Positions 1-6,477 of a DNA stretch of 14,198 nucleotides are shown piece by piece (position 1 is the first letter of the stretch; each line of letters begins with the position of its first letter). The stretch covers positions 1-14,198 of the forward strand of contig DATGMB010000286.1 in assembly GCA_035293845.1 (NCBI GenBank), written 5' to 3'. This stretch comes from DATGMB01 sp035293845 (lineage in GTDB: Bacteria; Acidobacteriota; Terriglobia; Bryobacterales; Bryobacteraceae). The position numbers and the translations under genes are program-made. The notes under the pieces are model-generated. The model was not told the DNA's origin. It saw only the letters and a program-made list of their open reading frames with translations, and searched no databases.

Positions 1-1
1 C

Positions 2-325
2 ATGGCCAACGCCGGCGGCGCGTGGGATAACGCAAAGAAGGTGGTCGAGACCGAGCTGCGCGCCAAGGGCACCGACCTGCACGCTGCAACGGTGGTGGGC
101 GACACGGTCGGCGATCCCTTCAAGGACACCAGCTCCGTGGCTCTGAACCCGATCATCAAGTTCACCACGCTGTTCGGCCTCCTCGCCGTCTCGCTGGCCG
201 TCGACCTCGGCCGCAAGCAGGGCCCCGGTCTCACCATCGCCCTCGCCGCGATATTCTTCCTGATCGCGTTGCACTTCCTCTACCGCAGCTTCTACGGCAT
301 GCGGATCGAGAGCCAGAAGGAATAG
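2..325 (+). CDS. hppA: Membrane-bound (H+/Na+-pumping) pyrophosphatase, C-terminal fragment
   Basis: This is the 3' end of a gene that continues upstream of the window. The apparent ATG at position 2 is an internal methionine, not the start. The 107 visible residues open with NAGGAWDNAKK and then carry VVGDTVGDPFKDT. These are conserved acidic/lysine motifs of membrane pyrophosphatases, which hydrolyse cytoplasmic pyrophosphate at the membrane interface and pump H+ or Na+ outward. Two hydrophobic segments follow (about residues 50-69 and 76-95), and the protein ends in a short charged tail, as expected for the last helices of this roughly 700-residue, 16-helix family. The usual DTSGPSLN stretch reads DTSSVALN here, a mild deviation. 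The residues that separate K+-dependent from K+-independent pumps lie upstream of the window, so ion type cannot be judged. A hairpin (329-391) and a T run follow the stop. Confidence 0.93.
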   Translation: MANAGGAWDNAKKVVETELRAKGTDLHAATVVGDTVGDPFKDTSSVALNPIIKFTTLFGLLAVSLAVDLGRKQGPGLTIALAAIFFLIALHFLYRSFYGMRIESQKE

Positions 326-327
326 AA

Positions 328-391
328 AGTCAGGAGTCAGAAGACAGGAGACAGAAGAGCGCCGGCCGCGTCCTGACTCCTGTCTCCTGAC
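328..391. repeat. 7-bp unit repeats arranged as an imperfect inverted repeat
   Basis: From 328 to 355 there are four consecutive 7-bp units: AGTCAGG, AGTCAGA, AGACAGG, AGACAGA. From 371 to 391 three units appear in the opposite orientation: TCCTGAC, TCCTGTC, TCCTGAC. The arms 329-349 and 371-391 can pair at about 18 of 21 positions around a GC-rich loop containing GCGCCGGCCGC. This is read directly from the sequence. The period-7 structure is unusual for a simple terminator and suggests repeat expansion or a dispersed intergenic repeat family. Confidence 0.8.
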
Positions 392-400
392 TCCCCTTTT
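329..400 (+). terminator. Candidate Rho-independent terminator of hppA
   Basis: A long imperfect stem (329-349 with 371-391) begins 4 nt after the hppA stop codon and is followed by CCCC and a short TTTT run (397-400). Position and geometry fit an intrinsic terminator, but the T run is short and separated from the stem by TCCCC. Because the arms are nearly complementary, it could work in both orientations. The right arm overlaps the region where the -35 element of the following lactate permease gene would lie. Confidence 0.5.
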
Positions 401-409
401 CGATATACT
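380..409 (+). promoter_or_regulatory. Candidate promoter of the first lactate permease gene, leaderless geometry
   Basis: A good -10 hexamer TATACT lies at 404-409, exactly 6 nt before the ATG at 416. That would place the transcription start on or next to the A of the start codon. No Shine-Dalgarno sequence is visible between hexamer and ATG. The -35 position (380-385, CTGTCT, 18-bp spacer) is a poor match and sits inside the right arm of the upstream hairpin. The -10 is convincing by sequence; the -35 is not. Confidence 0.45.
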
Positions 410-415
410 CGCCGG

Positions 416-1918
416 ATGACCCTCCTGGCGGCGTCGCCGATCTTTGTCCTCCTGCTCCTGCTCGGCGTTTTGCGGAAGCCGGCGTGGCTGGCGTCGCTGG
501 CCGGCCTGGCTGTAGCCATCGCGGTCGCGCTGGCGGTTTACGGCATGCCCGCAGCCAGGCTCGCCGCGACCGTCACCTACGGCGCGGCGTTCGGGCTTTT
601 TCCCATCGGCTGGGTCGTTTTCGCGGCCATTCTGCTCTATCGCATCATCGTCGAAACCGGCAACTTCGAGATTCTCAAGGATTCCGTCGGCTCGCTCACC
701 GATGACCCCAAGCTGCAAGCCCTGCTGATCGCCTTCGCGTTCGGTGCGTTCATCGAAGGCGCGGCCGGGTTCGGCACGCCCGTCGCCGTGGCCGCCGCCA
801 TGCTCAGCGGCCTGGGATTTTCGCCGTTCTACGCCGCGGCCATCTGCCTGCTGGCGAACACGGCTCCGGTGGCGTTCGGCTCGATCGGCATCCCGATCAC
901 CACCCTCGCCGTCACGACGGGTCTGCCGGTCGACCGCCTGAGCGCCGGCGTCGGACGCATCTGCGCGCCGGTTTCGTTGTTCATCCCGGCATATTTGGTC
1001 GCGGTAATGTCCGGCTGGCGCGGGCTCCGCGCGGTGCTGCCCGCGGCGGCTGTTTGCGGGGTGGCGTTCGCCGGCACGCAGTTCTTCATTTCCAACTTTG
1101 TCGGCGTGCAGTTGACCGATATTCTCGCTTCGCTCGCCGCGATGGGCGCTCTGCTGGCCGTGATCCGCCTCTCGGGTTCGCGGGGGTCGCGCGCGTCCAC
1201 GCATTCGCGGGCTGCTACATGGCGTGCCTGGCTCCCGTACGCGCTGCTGGTGATTTTCGTCCTGGCCTGGGGATACAAGCCGCTCCAGACCCGGCTGGAT
1301 GCGCAGACAGTCGTGTTCCATTGGCCCGGTCTCGCCGATGCCGCACCGTATAAATTCGCGTGGCTCTCCGCTTCCGGCACCGCCTGCCTGTTTGCGGCGG
1401 TGCTCGGAGCGGCGTTCCTGGGCGTTTCGCCCCGGCAGTTCGCGGGCGTGTTCGCCAGGACGGCACGGCAGCTTGCGCTGGCCCTGCTGACCCTCGCCGC
1501 CGTACTCGCCCTCGCCTACACCATGAACTACTCCGGCGCGACCCGCACGCTCGGTCTCGCCTTCGCCGCCACCGGGCGCGCGTTCCCCTTCTGCAGCGCG
1601 CTGCTCGGCTGGCTGGGCGTGTTCCTCACCGGCAGCGACACCTCCGCCAACGCCCTCTTCGGCACGCTGCAGGTTGTGACCGCGCACAAGCTCGCGATGA
1701 ATCCTGTGCTGATGGCCGCCGCCAACTCGGCCGGGGGCGTGATGGGCAAGATGATCAGCCTCACGAGCATTGCCGTCGCTGCCGCGGCCACCTCGATGAA
1801 GAGGCAGGAGGAGGGCCTGCTGTTCCGGTTCACCTTCAAACACAGCGTGCTGCTGGCTTCGGTGGTCGGACTGATCGTGATGTTTTACGCGTACGTCATG
1901 CCGGGCTGGGCGCCATAA
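416..1918 (+). CDS. lctP: L-lactate permease (LctP/LldP family)
   Basis: A 500-residue polytopic inner-membrane protein of the lactate permease family, which imports lactate (some members glycolate) with protons. The family signature FAFGAFIEGAAGFGTP lies at residues 107-122 and is followed by conserved helical segments with NTAPVAFGSIGIPI. The C-terminal half carries GSDTSANALFGTLQ (near residue 405) and ANSAGGVMGKM (near 436), both typical of the family. At 500 residues it is somewhat shorter than the common 540-560. The ATG at 416 gives an N-terminus that enters the first membrane helix directly, and a TATACT element 6 nt upstream fits this start. The gene converges with the SDR gene, with only 3 bp between the two stop codons. 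A second, diverged permease of this family lies at 6478-8118. The family is clear; the substrate is inferred. Confidence 0.93.
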   Translation: MTLLAASPIFVLLLLLGVLRKPAWLASLAGLAVAIAVALAVYGMPAARLAATVTYGAAFGLFPIGWVVFAAILLYRIIVETGNFEILKDSVGSLTDDPKLQALLIAFAFGAFIEGAAGFGTPVAVAAAMLSGLGFSPFYAAAICLLANTAPVAFGSIGIPITTLAVTTGLPVDRLSAGVGRICAPVSLFIPAYLVAVMSGWRGLRAVLPAAAVCGVAFAGTQFFISNFVGVQLTDILASLAAMGALLAVIRLSGSRGSRASTHSRAATWRAWLPYALLVIFVLAWGYKPLQTRLDAQTVVFHWPGLADAAPYKFAWLSASGTACLFAAVLGAAFLGVSPRQFAGVFARTARQLALALLTLAAVLALAYTMNYSGATRTLGLAFAATGRAFPFCSALLGWLGVFLTGSDTSANALFGTLQVVTAHKLAMNPVLMAAANSAGGVMGKMISLTSIAVAAAATSMKRQEEGLLFRFTFKHSVLLASVVGLIVMFYAYVMPGWAP

Positions 1919-1921
1919 CGT

Positions 1922-2716
1922 CTAACGCCACATCGCCGTCAACCCGCCGTCCACGATCATCGAGTGCCCCGTTACGTACGAAGCCGCGTCCGAGCACAAC
2001 CAGACGATGGCCTCCGCGGCCTCTGCCGGGCGGCCGATGCGGCCGGCGGGGACCGTCTCCTTCCACCGCGCTTCGATCGCGGCGCGCGCCTCGGCGTTCC
2101 CGCCGCTCGATCGCTGCATGGCCTCGGCCAGCATGGGTGTTTCGAATGCGCCCGCCACCAGCGTGTTGATCCGGATGCCCAGCCGCGTGTATTCCATTGC
2201 CGCGGATTTGGTGAGCGCGATGACCCCAGCCTTCGCAGCGGCATAGAGCGATGCGGCGGCCACGCCGCCCAAACCGTTCGCCGAGGAGGTGTTGACGATC
2301 GCGCCGCCGGCCGGCGCCTGCCCCATCATCGAGCGGATTTCCGCGCGCATGCACAGCCACACGCTCTTGAGGTTGAGCGCGATCGAGCGATCGAATTGCG
2401 CCTCCGTAAAATCGGCCAGCCGGCCGAAGGGCTCCTCCACCGCGGCGGCATTGTTGACCGCATAATCGATGCGGCCGAAACGCTCCACCGTCCGGTCCAC
2501 CAACTGGTCGACTTCGGAGGCAACCGACACGTCGGCCCGCACGAACAGTGCCGGCGCGCCGAGCTCTTCGATCTCGTCCGCGACCGCCCGGCCGCGCTCC
2601 TCGCCGCGTGCCGCGATCGCGACCGAGGCCCCGCGGAGCGCGAATGCGAGCGCCGTGGCGCGTCCGATGCCCGAGCTTCCGCCGGTCACAAGAGCCGTCT
2701 TGCCCTTCATGTCCAT
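1922..2716 (-). CDS. Short-chain dehydrogenase/reductase (SDR) family oxidoreductase
   Basis: A 264-residue classical SDR, a cytoplasmic NAD(P)-dependent oxidoreductase for an alcohol/carbonyl pair. Visible elements in order are the cofactor glycine motif TGGSSGIG (11-18), D62 in the ADV motif, the NNA motif (88-90), and a catalytic Ser-Tyr-Lys set at S145, Y158 and K162 in a YAAAK context with standard 13-residue Ser-Tyr spacing. The C-terminal VDGG follows at about 255-258. The open frame extends upstream to a GTG at 2752, but I chose the ATG at 2716. It gives the usual MDMKGKTALVTGG opening, and a -10-like CACAAT lies 6 nt before it. An ATG at 2710 is also possible. The cofactor-binding region resembles FabG-like and 3-oxoacyl/alcohol dehydrogenases. 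The substrate cannot be read from sequence. A role as alcohol dehydrogenase feeding the ketone-oxidising genes downstream is speculative. Confidence 0.9.
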   Translation of the reverse strand: MDMKGKTALVTGGSSGIGRATALAFALRGASVAIAARGEERGRAVADEIEELGAPALFVRADVSVASEVDQLVDRTVERFGRIDYAVNNAAAVEEPFGRLADFTEAQFDRSIALNLKSVWLCMRAEIRSMMGQAPAGGAIVNTSSANGLGGVAAASLYAAAKAGVIALTKSAAMEYTRLGIRINTLVAGAFETPMLAEAMQRSSGGNAEARAAIEARWKETVPAGRIGRPAEAAEAIVWLCSDAASYVTGHSMIVDGGLTAMWR

Positions 2717-2722
2717 GCGTCC

Positions 2723-2752
2723 ATTGTGACCCAGGACCTTAGCCTGTGCCAC
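2723..2752 (-). promoter_or_regulatory. Candidate leaderless promoter of the SDR gene
   Basis: On the minus strand, GTGGCA (2752-2747, 4 of 6 to TTGACA), an 18-nt spacer and CACAAT (2728-2723, 4 of 6 to TATAAT) precede the ATG at 2716 by exactly 6 nt. No Shine-Dalgarno sequence is present. The same -10-to-start distance is seen at the genes starting at 416 and 13914, which strengthens each call a little. Confidence 0.4.
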
Positions 2753-2763
2753 GGCTGAAATTT

Positions 2764-2791
2764 GGCTAGCCGCGCATCATGCGCGGCCGGC
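2764..2791. repeat. Palindrome 1 (GCGCATCATGCGC core), REP-like
   Basis: CCGCGCATCATGCGCGG at 2770-2786 is a perfect palindrome with 8-bp arms around a single C. The complementarity continues outward to 2764 and 2791 with one G-T wobble and one mismatch, giving arms of about 14. It lies between the divergent SDR gene and the gene at 2883. The same 13-bp core recurs in reverse complement at 2836-2848. Confidence 0.75.
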
Positions 2792-2799
2792 CTTCCGTA

Positions 2800-2832
2800 A
2801 ATTGCTGATTCTTAAGGGGAGCAATTATCCCC
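2800..2832 (+). promoter_or_regulatory. Two mutually exclusive hairpins upstream of the gene at 2883
   Basis: AATTGCT (2800-2806) can pair with AGCAATT (2820-2826) across a 13-nt loop. Alternatively GGGGA (2816-2820) can pair with TCCCC (2828-2832) across a 7-nt loop. The two stems share base 2820 and overlap in the loop, so they exclude each other. A weak promoter-like pair also overlaps here (TTGCTG at 2802-2807, ATTATC at 2824-2829). A regulatory role is inference; only the complementarities are seen. Confidence 0.35.
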
Positions 2833-2833
2833 G

Positions 2834-2850
2834 TGGCGCATGATGCGCCA
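2834..2850. repeat. Palindrome 2 (GCGCATGATGCGC core), REP-like
   Basis: TGGCGCATGATGCGCCA is a perfect palindrome with 8-bp arms around a single G. Its 13-bp core is the exact reverse complement of the core of palindrome 1, centred 64 bp upstream. Flanking GGAAGG (2851-2856) is complementary to CCTTCC (2791-2796) next to palindrome 1, so the two form a paired arrangement like a bacterial REP pair. Confidence 0.75.
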
Positions 2851-2882
2851 GGAAGGCGCGATGGTAGGTTGGTGAGAGCCCG

Positions 2883-3887
2883 ATGCAGCCGCCCCGAGCC
2901 GCCGTCCGCCCGGTCATTGCCGCCCTATGGCGCGCGGTGCGCCGCGATCTGCGCGGCTTCGCTTCAGTGGCCGCCAACAGTTTTTTCCTCTTCATCGCGC
3001 TGCTGATTCTGGGTGCGGTGACGAGCGGCGTCCGCCCGCTGAGCGCCTACCCGTTTCTCCTCCTTCTCGGTTTCCTCATGCTCTTTCCGCTTGCCGCGGA
3101 TCCGCTCCTGAAAATCCCCGCCGTCCGCCTGGGGCTCTGGCCGTTGGGCCGCGCGCAGCGGCTGGCGCTGCGCGCTGCCGCACTCGCGTTAAGCCCGATG
3201 GTGTGGCTGGCGGCGCTCGTGGCATGGCGCGTGGCGCGCCCGGCCGCGCTCGCTGTCCTCGTCGTCCCGCTTGCCGCCCACACCCTGCCTGCGCCGCGAT
3301 GGCAGCCGCTGCGGCGCATCCCGGCGTGGAGCGAGTTGGTCCGCAAGAACCTGCGCCAGATGCTCAGTGTGCTGGATCCGTACCTCGCCGCCCTGCTCGC
3401 TGTCATCGCCGTCGCCGGCCGTGTGCGCGCGCTGCCTGAGGGCGCGGCGGGGATGGCGATGCTGGTCGCGCTGGCGCTCGCGAGCTACGCGCAGTGCCTG
3501 TTCAGTCTCGACGGCGCGGGCGGAGCGTCGCGCTACCGCCTCGTACCCATCGCGCCGTGGCGCATCCTGCTGGCGAAGGATGCCGCGTATCTGTGCGTGC
3601 TTGCCGTGCTGGTCCTGCCGGTCGAGTTTCGAGCGGGAATTACGTTCGGGCTCGTGGCGCTGGCTGCCGGGCGATATCCGTCGGTCACGCGGCGGATGCC
3701 GGTAGCGCGCTGGCGGTTCACCGGCGGCAGCGTCGGGTTCGGGCTGGCGCAAATCGCTCTGGGGGCGGGCGCTGCGTCTGCCGAAGCCGAACGCGGTTGG
3801 CCCGTGCTCGCCGCAGCGGCCGTGCTGTGGGCGCTCTCGATCTGGCTCGGGGCGCGGTGGATGGCCCGCGGCCGCATGCGACAATAG
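2883..3887 (+). CDS. Polytopic membrane protein of unknown function (possibly ABC-2 permease-like)
   Basis: I do not recognise the family. The 334-residue product is very rich in Ala, Leu, Arg and Val and shows several clear hydrophobic segments (about residues 31-47, 55-72, 94-113, 118-132, 166-178, 189-205, 233-260, 280-294 and 310-325). A charged cytoplasmic-looking stretch follows near residue 140 (RWQPLRRIPAWSELVRKNLR). The later segment YRLVPIAPWRILLAKDAAYL is reminiscent of ABC-2-type exporter permeases, in which short P-R-LL-K loops recur, but no ATPase partner for it is nearby. The ATG at 2883 is preceded by GGTGAG (2871-2876), a plausible ribosome binding site. The stop lies 7 bp before modA, so it is probably cotranscribed with the molybdate genes. 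It could be an accessory membrane component or an unrelated operon passenger. Confidence 0.75.
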   Translation: MQPPRAAVRPVIAALWRAVRRDLRGFASVAANSFFLFIALLILGAVTSGVRPLSAYPFLLLLGFLMLFPLAADPLLKIPAVRLGLWPLGRAQRLALRAAALALSPMVWLAALVAWRVARPAALAVLVVPLAAHTLPAPRWQPLRRIPAWSELVRKNLRQMLSVLDPYLAALLAVIAVAGRVRALPEGAAGMAMLVALALASYAQCLFSLDGAGGASRYRLVPIAPWRILLAKDAAYLCVLAVLVLPVEFRAGITFGLVALAAGRYPSVTRRMPVARWRFTGGSVGFGLAQIALGAGAASAEAERGWPVLAAAAVLWALSIWLGARWMARGRMRQ

Positions 3888-3894
3888 GCGCGTA

Positions 3895-4650
3895 GTGAAA
3901 GCCTCCGCCCTCTCCTGCCTGCTGCTGCTGCTCGCAGCGTGCGGCGGCCAGCGCGCCGCCACGCTGACGGTTTCCGCCGCCGCCAGCCTGCAGAACGCCT
4001 TGGCGCCGGTCGCGGACACCTACCGGCGCGAGCACCCGGGCACTCGCATCGACTTCAATTTCGGGGCCTCCGGCGCGCTCGCCCGGCAGATCGAAGATGG
4101 CGCTCCGGTCGATGTTTTCTTTTCCGCTGCCGCCGGGCCGATGGATGGCCTCGAGCGGCGCGGGTTGCTGCTCGCCGGCACGCGGCACGACGTGCTGCGC
4201 GGTGACGTGGTGCTGATCGCCCCGCGCGACGCAGCCGGTGTGGCCTCATTCGACGCGCTCGCCACGCCCGCCGTCAAGCTCGTCGCGCTCGGCGATCCGG
4301 CCAGCGTCCCGGCCGGCACTTACGGCAAGCAGGCGTTGACCGCGATGGGCCTGTGGGAGCGGGTCCAGCCGAAACTGGTGCTCGCCAATGATGTGCGGCA
4401 GGTGTTGAGCTATGTGGAGAGCGGCAACGCGGATGCCGGCATCGTCTACGCGACCGACGCGCGGCAATCGCCCAAGGTGCGCGTCGCGGCGGTGGCGCCG
4501 GAAAGCACGCACGCGCCGGTGGTCTATCCCGTAGCGGTGTTGCGCGGCGCGCGCGACCCGGCGGCGGCACGCCAGTTCGCGGCCTTCCTGAGCGGGCAGG
4601 AGGCAGGCGCCATCCTCGCCTCGCAGGGTTTTCGGGTGGCGGAGCGGTGA
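3895..4650 (+). CDS. modA: Molybdate ABC transporter substrate-binding lipoprotein ModA
   Basis: A 251-residue periplasmic-type binding protein for molybdate (or tungstate). It starts at a GTG with a lipoprotein signal: MKASAL, a run of leucines, and a lipobox LAAC with the acylated cysteine at residue 16. The mature part opens with LTVSAAASLQNAL (24-36), the typical ModA start, which supplies oxyanion-contacting serines. It continues with FGASGALARQIEDGAPVDVFFSA (about 56-78), where S59 is a second conserved contact. Later come VLANDVRQVLSYVESGNADAG (162-182) and IVYATDA, whose Y185 is the family's conserved tyrosine. Length is normal. The stop overlaps the start of the permease/ATPase fusion gene by 4 bp (GTGA), so translation is probably coupled. 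The family assignment is strong. Molybdate versus tungstate is not decided by what I can see. Confidence 0.93.
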   Translation: MKASALSCLLLLLAACGGQRAATLTVSAAASLQNALAPVADTYRREHPGTRIDFNFGASGALARQIEDGAPVDVFFSAAAGPMDGLERRGLLLAGTRHDVLRGDVVLIAPRDAAGVASFDALATPAVKLVALGDPASVPAGTYGKQALTAMGLWERVQPKLVLANDVRQVLSYVESGNADAGIVYATDARQSPKVRVAAVAPESTHAPVVYPVAVLRGARDPAAARQFAAFLSGQEAGAILASQGFRVAER

Positions 4651-6416
4651 GCGGCTACGATCTTTCGCCGCTGTGGATCTCCCTGCGGACCTCGGCCGCG
4701 GCCACCGCGCTCGCTTTCTTCTGCGGCATCGCGGCGGCGCGCGCGATGTCCGGCTGGCGCGGACGCCTGCGCGGACTGGTGGACGGAATCCTCATCCTGC
4801 CGCTGGTGCTGCCGCCGACCGTGGTGGGCTTTTTCCTGCTCCTGATTTTCGGGCGCACCAGCGCGATCGGGCGGGCGCTCGAGGCCATCGGGATCCAGGT
4901 GGTGTTTTCCTGGCCCGCTACCGTAATTGCGGCAGCGGTCGTGGCCTTCCCGCTGATGTACCGCACGGCGCTCGGCGCGTTCGAGCAGGTGAACCCGAAT
5001 TTTCTGGCCGCCGCGCGCACGCTCGGGGCAGGCCGCTGGCGCACCTTCCGCGGCGTTCTCGTGCCGCTCGCCTGGCCGGGCATTATGGCGGGAACCGTGC
5101 TGGCGTTCGCGCGCGCTCTCGGCGAATTCGGCGCGACCCTGATGCTCGCGGGCAATATTCCCGGGCGCACCCAGACCATGCCGGTCGCAATCTTCTTCGC
5201 CGCCGAAGCCGGCGATATGCGCCGCGCGATGCTTTGGGTGGCGCTGACGGCCTGCCTTTCGCTCGCCTCGATCGCGGCGCTCCACTACTGGGGAACCGCG
5301 GAGCGCCGCATTCCGCGCCCCGCGCCCGCCGCCGAGCCGCCGGGGATCGTCCTCGCCGCTCCGGTATCCGGCGTGCGCCGCGCGGTGCTGGAAATCGATA
5401 TCCGCAAGCGCCTGCCCGGCTTCGAACTCGCGGTGCGGCTGCATAACCGTGGCGCCACGCTCGGACTTCTCGGAGCTTCGGGCTCCGGAAAGAGCATGAC
5501 GCTCGCGTGCATCGCCGGCCTCGAAACGCCGGACGAGGGACGCATTGTCCTCAACGGCCGCGTGCTTTTCGACCGCAAGGCCGGGATCTCGGTGCCGCCG
5601 GCGGCGCGGCGGGTGGGCGTGGTCTTTCAGGACGCCGCTTTGTTTCCGCACCTGACGGTCCGGGAGAACATCGGATTCTCGCGGGCGGGGCAGGTCCATG
5701 GCGCCTCCGGTGTCGAGCATTGGGCGCGGCTGGCGCGCGTCGATGCTCTGCTCGATCGCTACCCGCACCAGCTTTCGGGCGGGCAGCGGCAGCGCGTCGC
5801 GTTGGCGCGTGCGCTCACGATGGAGCCGGATGCGCTGTTACTGGATGAGCCGTTCAGCGGCCTCGATCCCCATCTGCGGCGGCAGTTGGAAGAGGAACTC
5901 CGCGCGGCGCTCGCGGGGTTCCGCGGCGCCGTGGTGCTGGTCACGCACGACCGCAGCGAGGCATTTCGGATGTGCGAAGAGCTGGCGGTGCTCGATGGCG
6001 GCCGGACGGTTGCGAGCGGCCCGCGCCGCGACCTGTTCGCGCGCCCCGAGACCCTCGCCGCCGCGCGTGTCACCGGATGCAAGAATCTCGCCCGTATGCG
6101 CCCGGCCGGCGAAGGCAGGATCGCGGTGGAGGAGTGGGGCTGCACCCTCTGTGCGGCGGATGCGATTCCGCCGGATGCCGTGTACGTCGGCATCCGCTCG
6201 CATCACGTCAAGCTGCTGGCCGAAGGTGGCGGGGAGAACACTTTTTCCTGCCGGGTGGTGGACGTGGTCGATTCTCCGTTCGAAGTCACCGTCTATCTCG
6301 CGATCGAAGGCGGCCGCCTGGAAGCCGAGATGTCCGCCGCCGAATGGCAGCGACTCGCCGGGGCGCGCGAGCTGTGGGTGCGGCTGGAACCCGAGCGTCT
6401 TCTCCTGCTGCGGTGA
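4647..6416 (+). CDS. modBC: Molybdate ABC transporter permease-ATPase fusion (ModB-ModC)
   Basis: A single 589-residue frame joins two normally separate subunits. Residues 1-218 are ModB-like: about five or six membrane helices and the EAA-type cytoplasmic loop (AARTLGAGRWRTFRGVLVP, near 122-140) that docks on the ATPase. A proline/alanine-rich linker (about 219-245) leads into a ModC-like ATPase. That part carries Walker A GASGSGKS (276-283), Q-loop Q328, signature LSGGQ (376-380), Walker B LLLDEP (397-402), D-loop SGLD (404-407) and H-loop H434. Residues from about 480 form a C-terminal TOBE/Mop-like region. Both halves have near-normal length, so this is a clean fusion and not a damaged gene. 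It would drive ATP-dependent import of molybdate delivered by ModA across the inner membrane. The GTG start overlaps the modA stop. ModC usually acts as a homodimer, so two fused chains give the expected B2C2 core. Confidence 0.93.
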   Translation: MSGYDLSPLWISLRTSAAATALAFFCGIAAARAMSGWRGRLRGLVDGILILPLVLPPTVVGFFLLLIFGRTSAIGRALEAIGIQVVFSWPATVIAAAVVAFPLMYRTALGAFEQVNPNFLAAARTLGAGRWRTFRGVLVPLAWPGIMAGTVLAFARALGEFGATLMLAGNIPGRTQTMPVAIFFAAEAGDMRRAMLWVALTACLSLASIAALHYWGTAERRIPRPAPAAEPPGIVLAAPVSGVRRAVLEIDIRKRLPGFELAVRLHNRGATLGLLGASGSGKSMTLACIAGLETPDEGRIVLNGRVLFDRKAGISVPPAARRVGVVFQDAALFPHLTVRENIGFSRAGQVHGASGVEHWARLARVDALLDRYPHQLSGGQRQRVALARALTMEPDALLLDEPFSGLDPHLRRQLEEELRAALAGFRGAVVLVTHDRSEAFRMCEELAVLDGGRTVASGPRRDLFARPETLAAARVTGCKNLARMRPAGEGRIAVEEWGCTLCAADAIPPDAVYVGIRSHHVKLLAEGGGENTFSCRVVDVVDSPFEVTVYLAIEGGRLEAEMSAAEWQRLAGARELWVRLEPERLLLLR

Positions 6417-6435
6417 ACCCCATCGTCCTGTCCGA

Positions 6436-6463
6436 TTGACTTTACCCGTTCGCCTCCCATACC
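6436..6463 (+). promoter_or_regulatory. Candidate promoter of the second lactate permease gene
   Basis: TTGACT (6436-6441, 5 of 6 to the -35 consensus) and CATACC (6458-6463, about 3 of 6) are separated by 16 nt. A start near 6470 would leave a leader of about 8 nt before the ATG at 6478, and no Shine-Dalgarno sequence is visible. The -35 is good and the -10 weak. It lies in the 61-bp gap after modBC, which suggests the permease need not depend on the modBC transcript. Confidence 0.35.
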
Positions 6464-6477
6464 ATGCCACTCGGACC

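Noticed and set aside
1922..2716. Assigning the SDR as fabG
   Set aside because: It has general classical-SDR motifs only and is not among other fatty acid synthesis genes, so a specific name is not supported.
2717..2752. N-terminal extension of the SDR to the GTG at 2752
   Set aside because: The extra 12 residues do not resemble SDR starts, and a promoter-like element covers this stretch. The ATG at 2716 gives the standard family N-terminus.
4524..5768. Open frame of 414 codons on the minus strand
   Set aside because: It is antisense to modBC, low-complexity, and has no recognisable domain or ribosome binding site.
5698..6477. Open frame upstream of and in phase with the second lactate permease, overlapping modBC in another frame
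   Set aside because: The composition is Arg/Ser/Ala-rich with no domain, while modBC has all ABC motifs over the same bases. The permease N-terminus fits the ATG at 6478.
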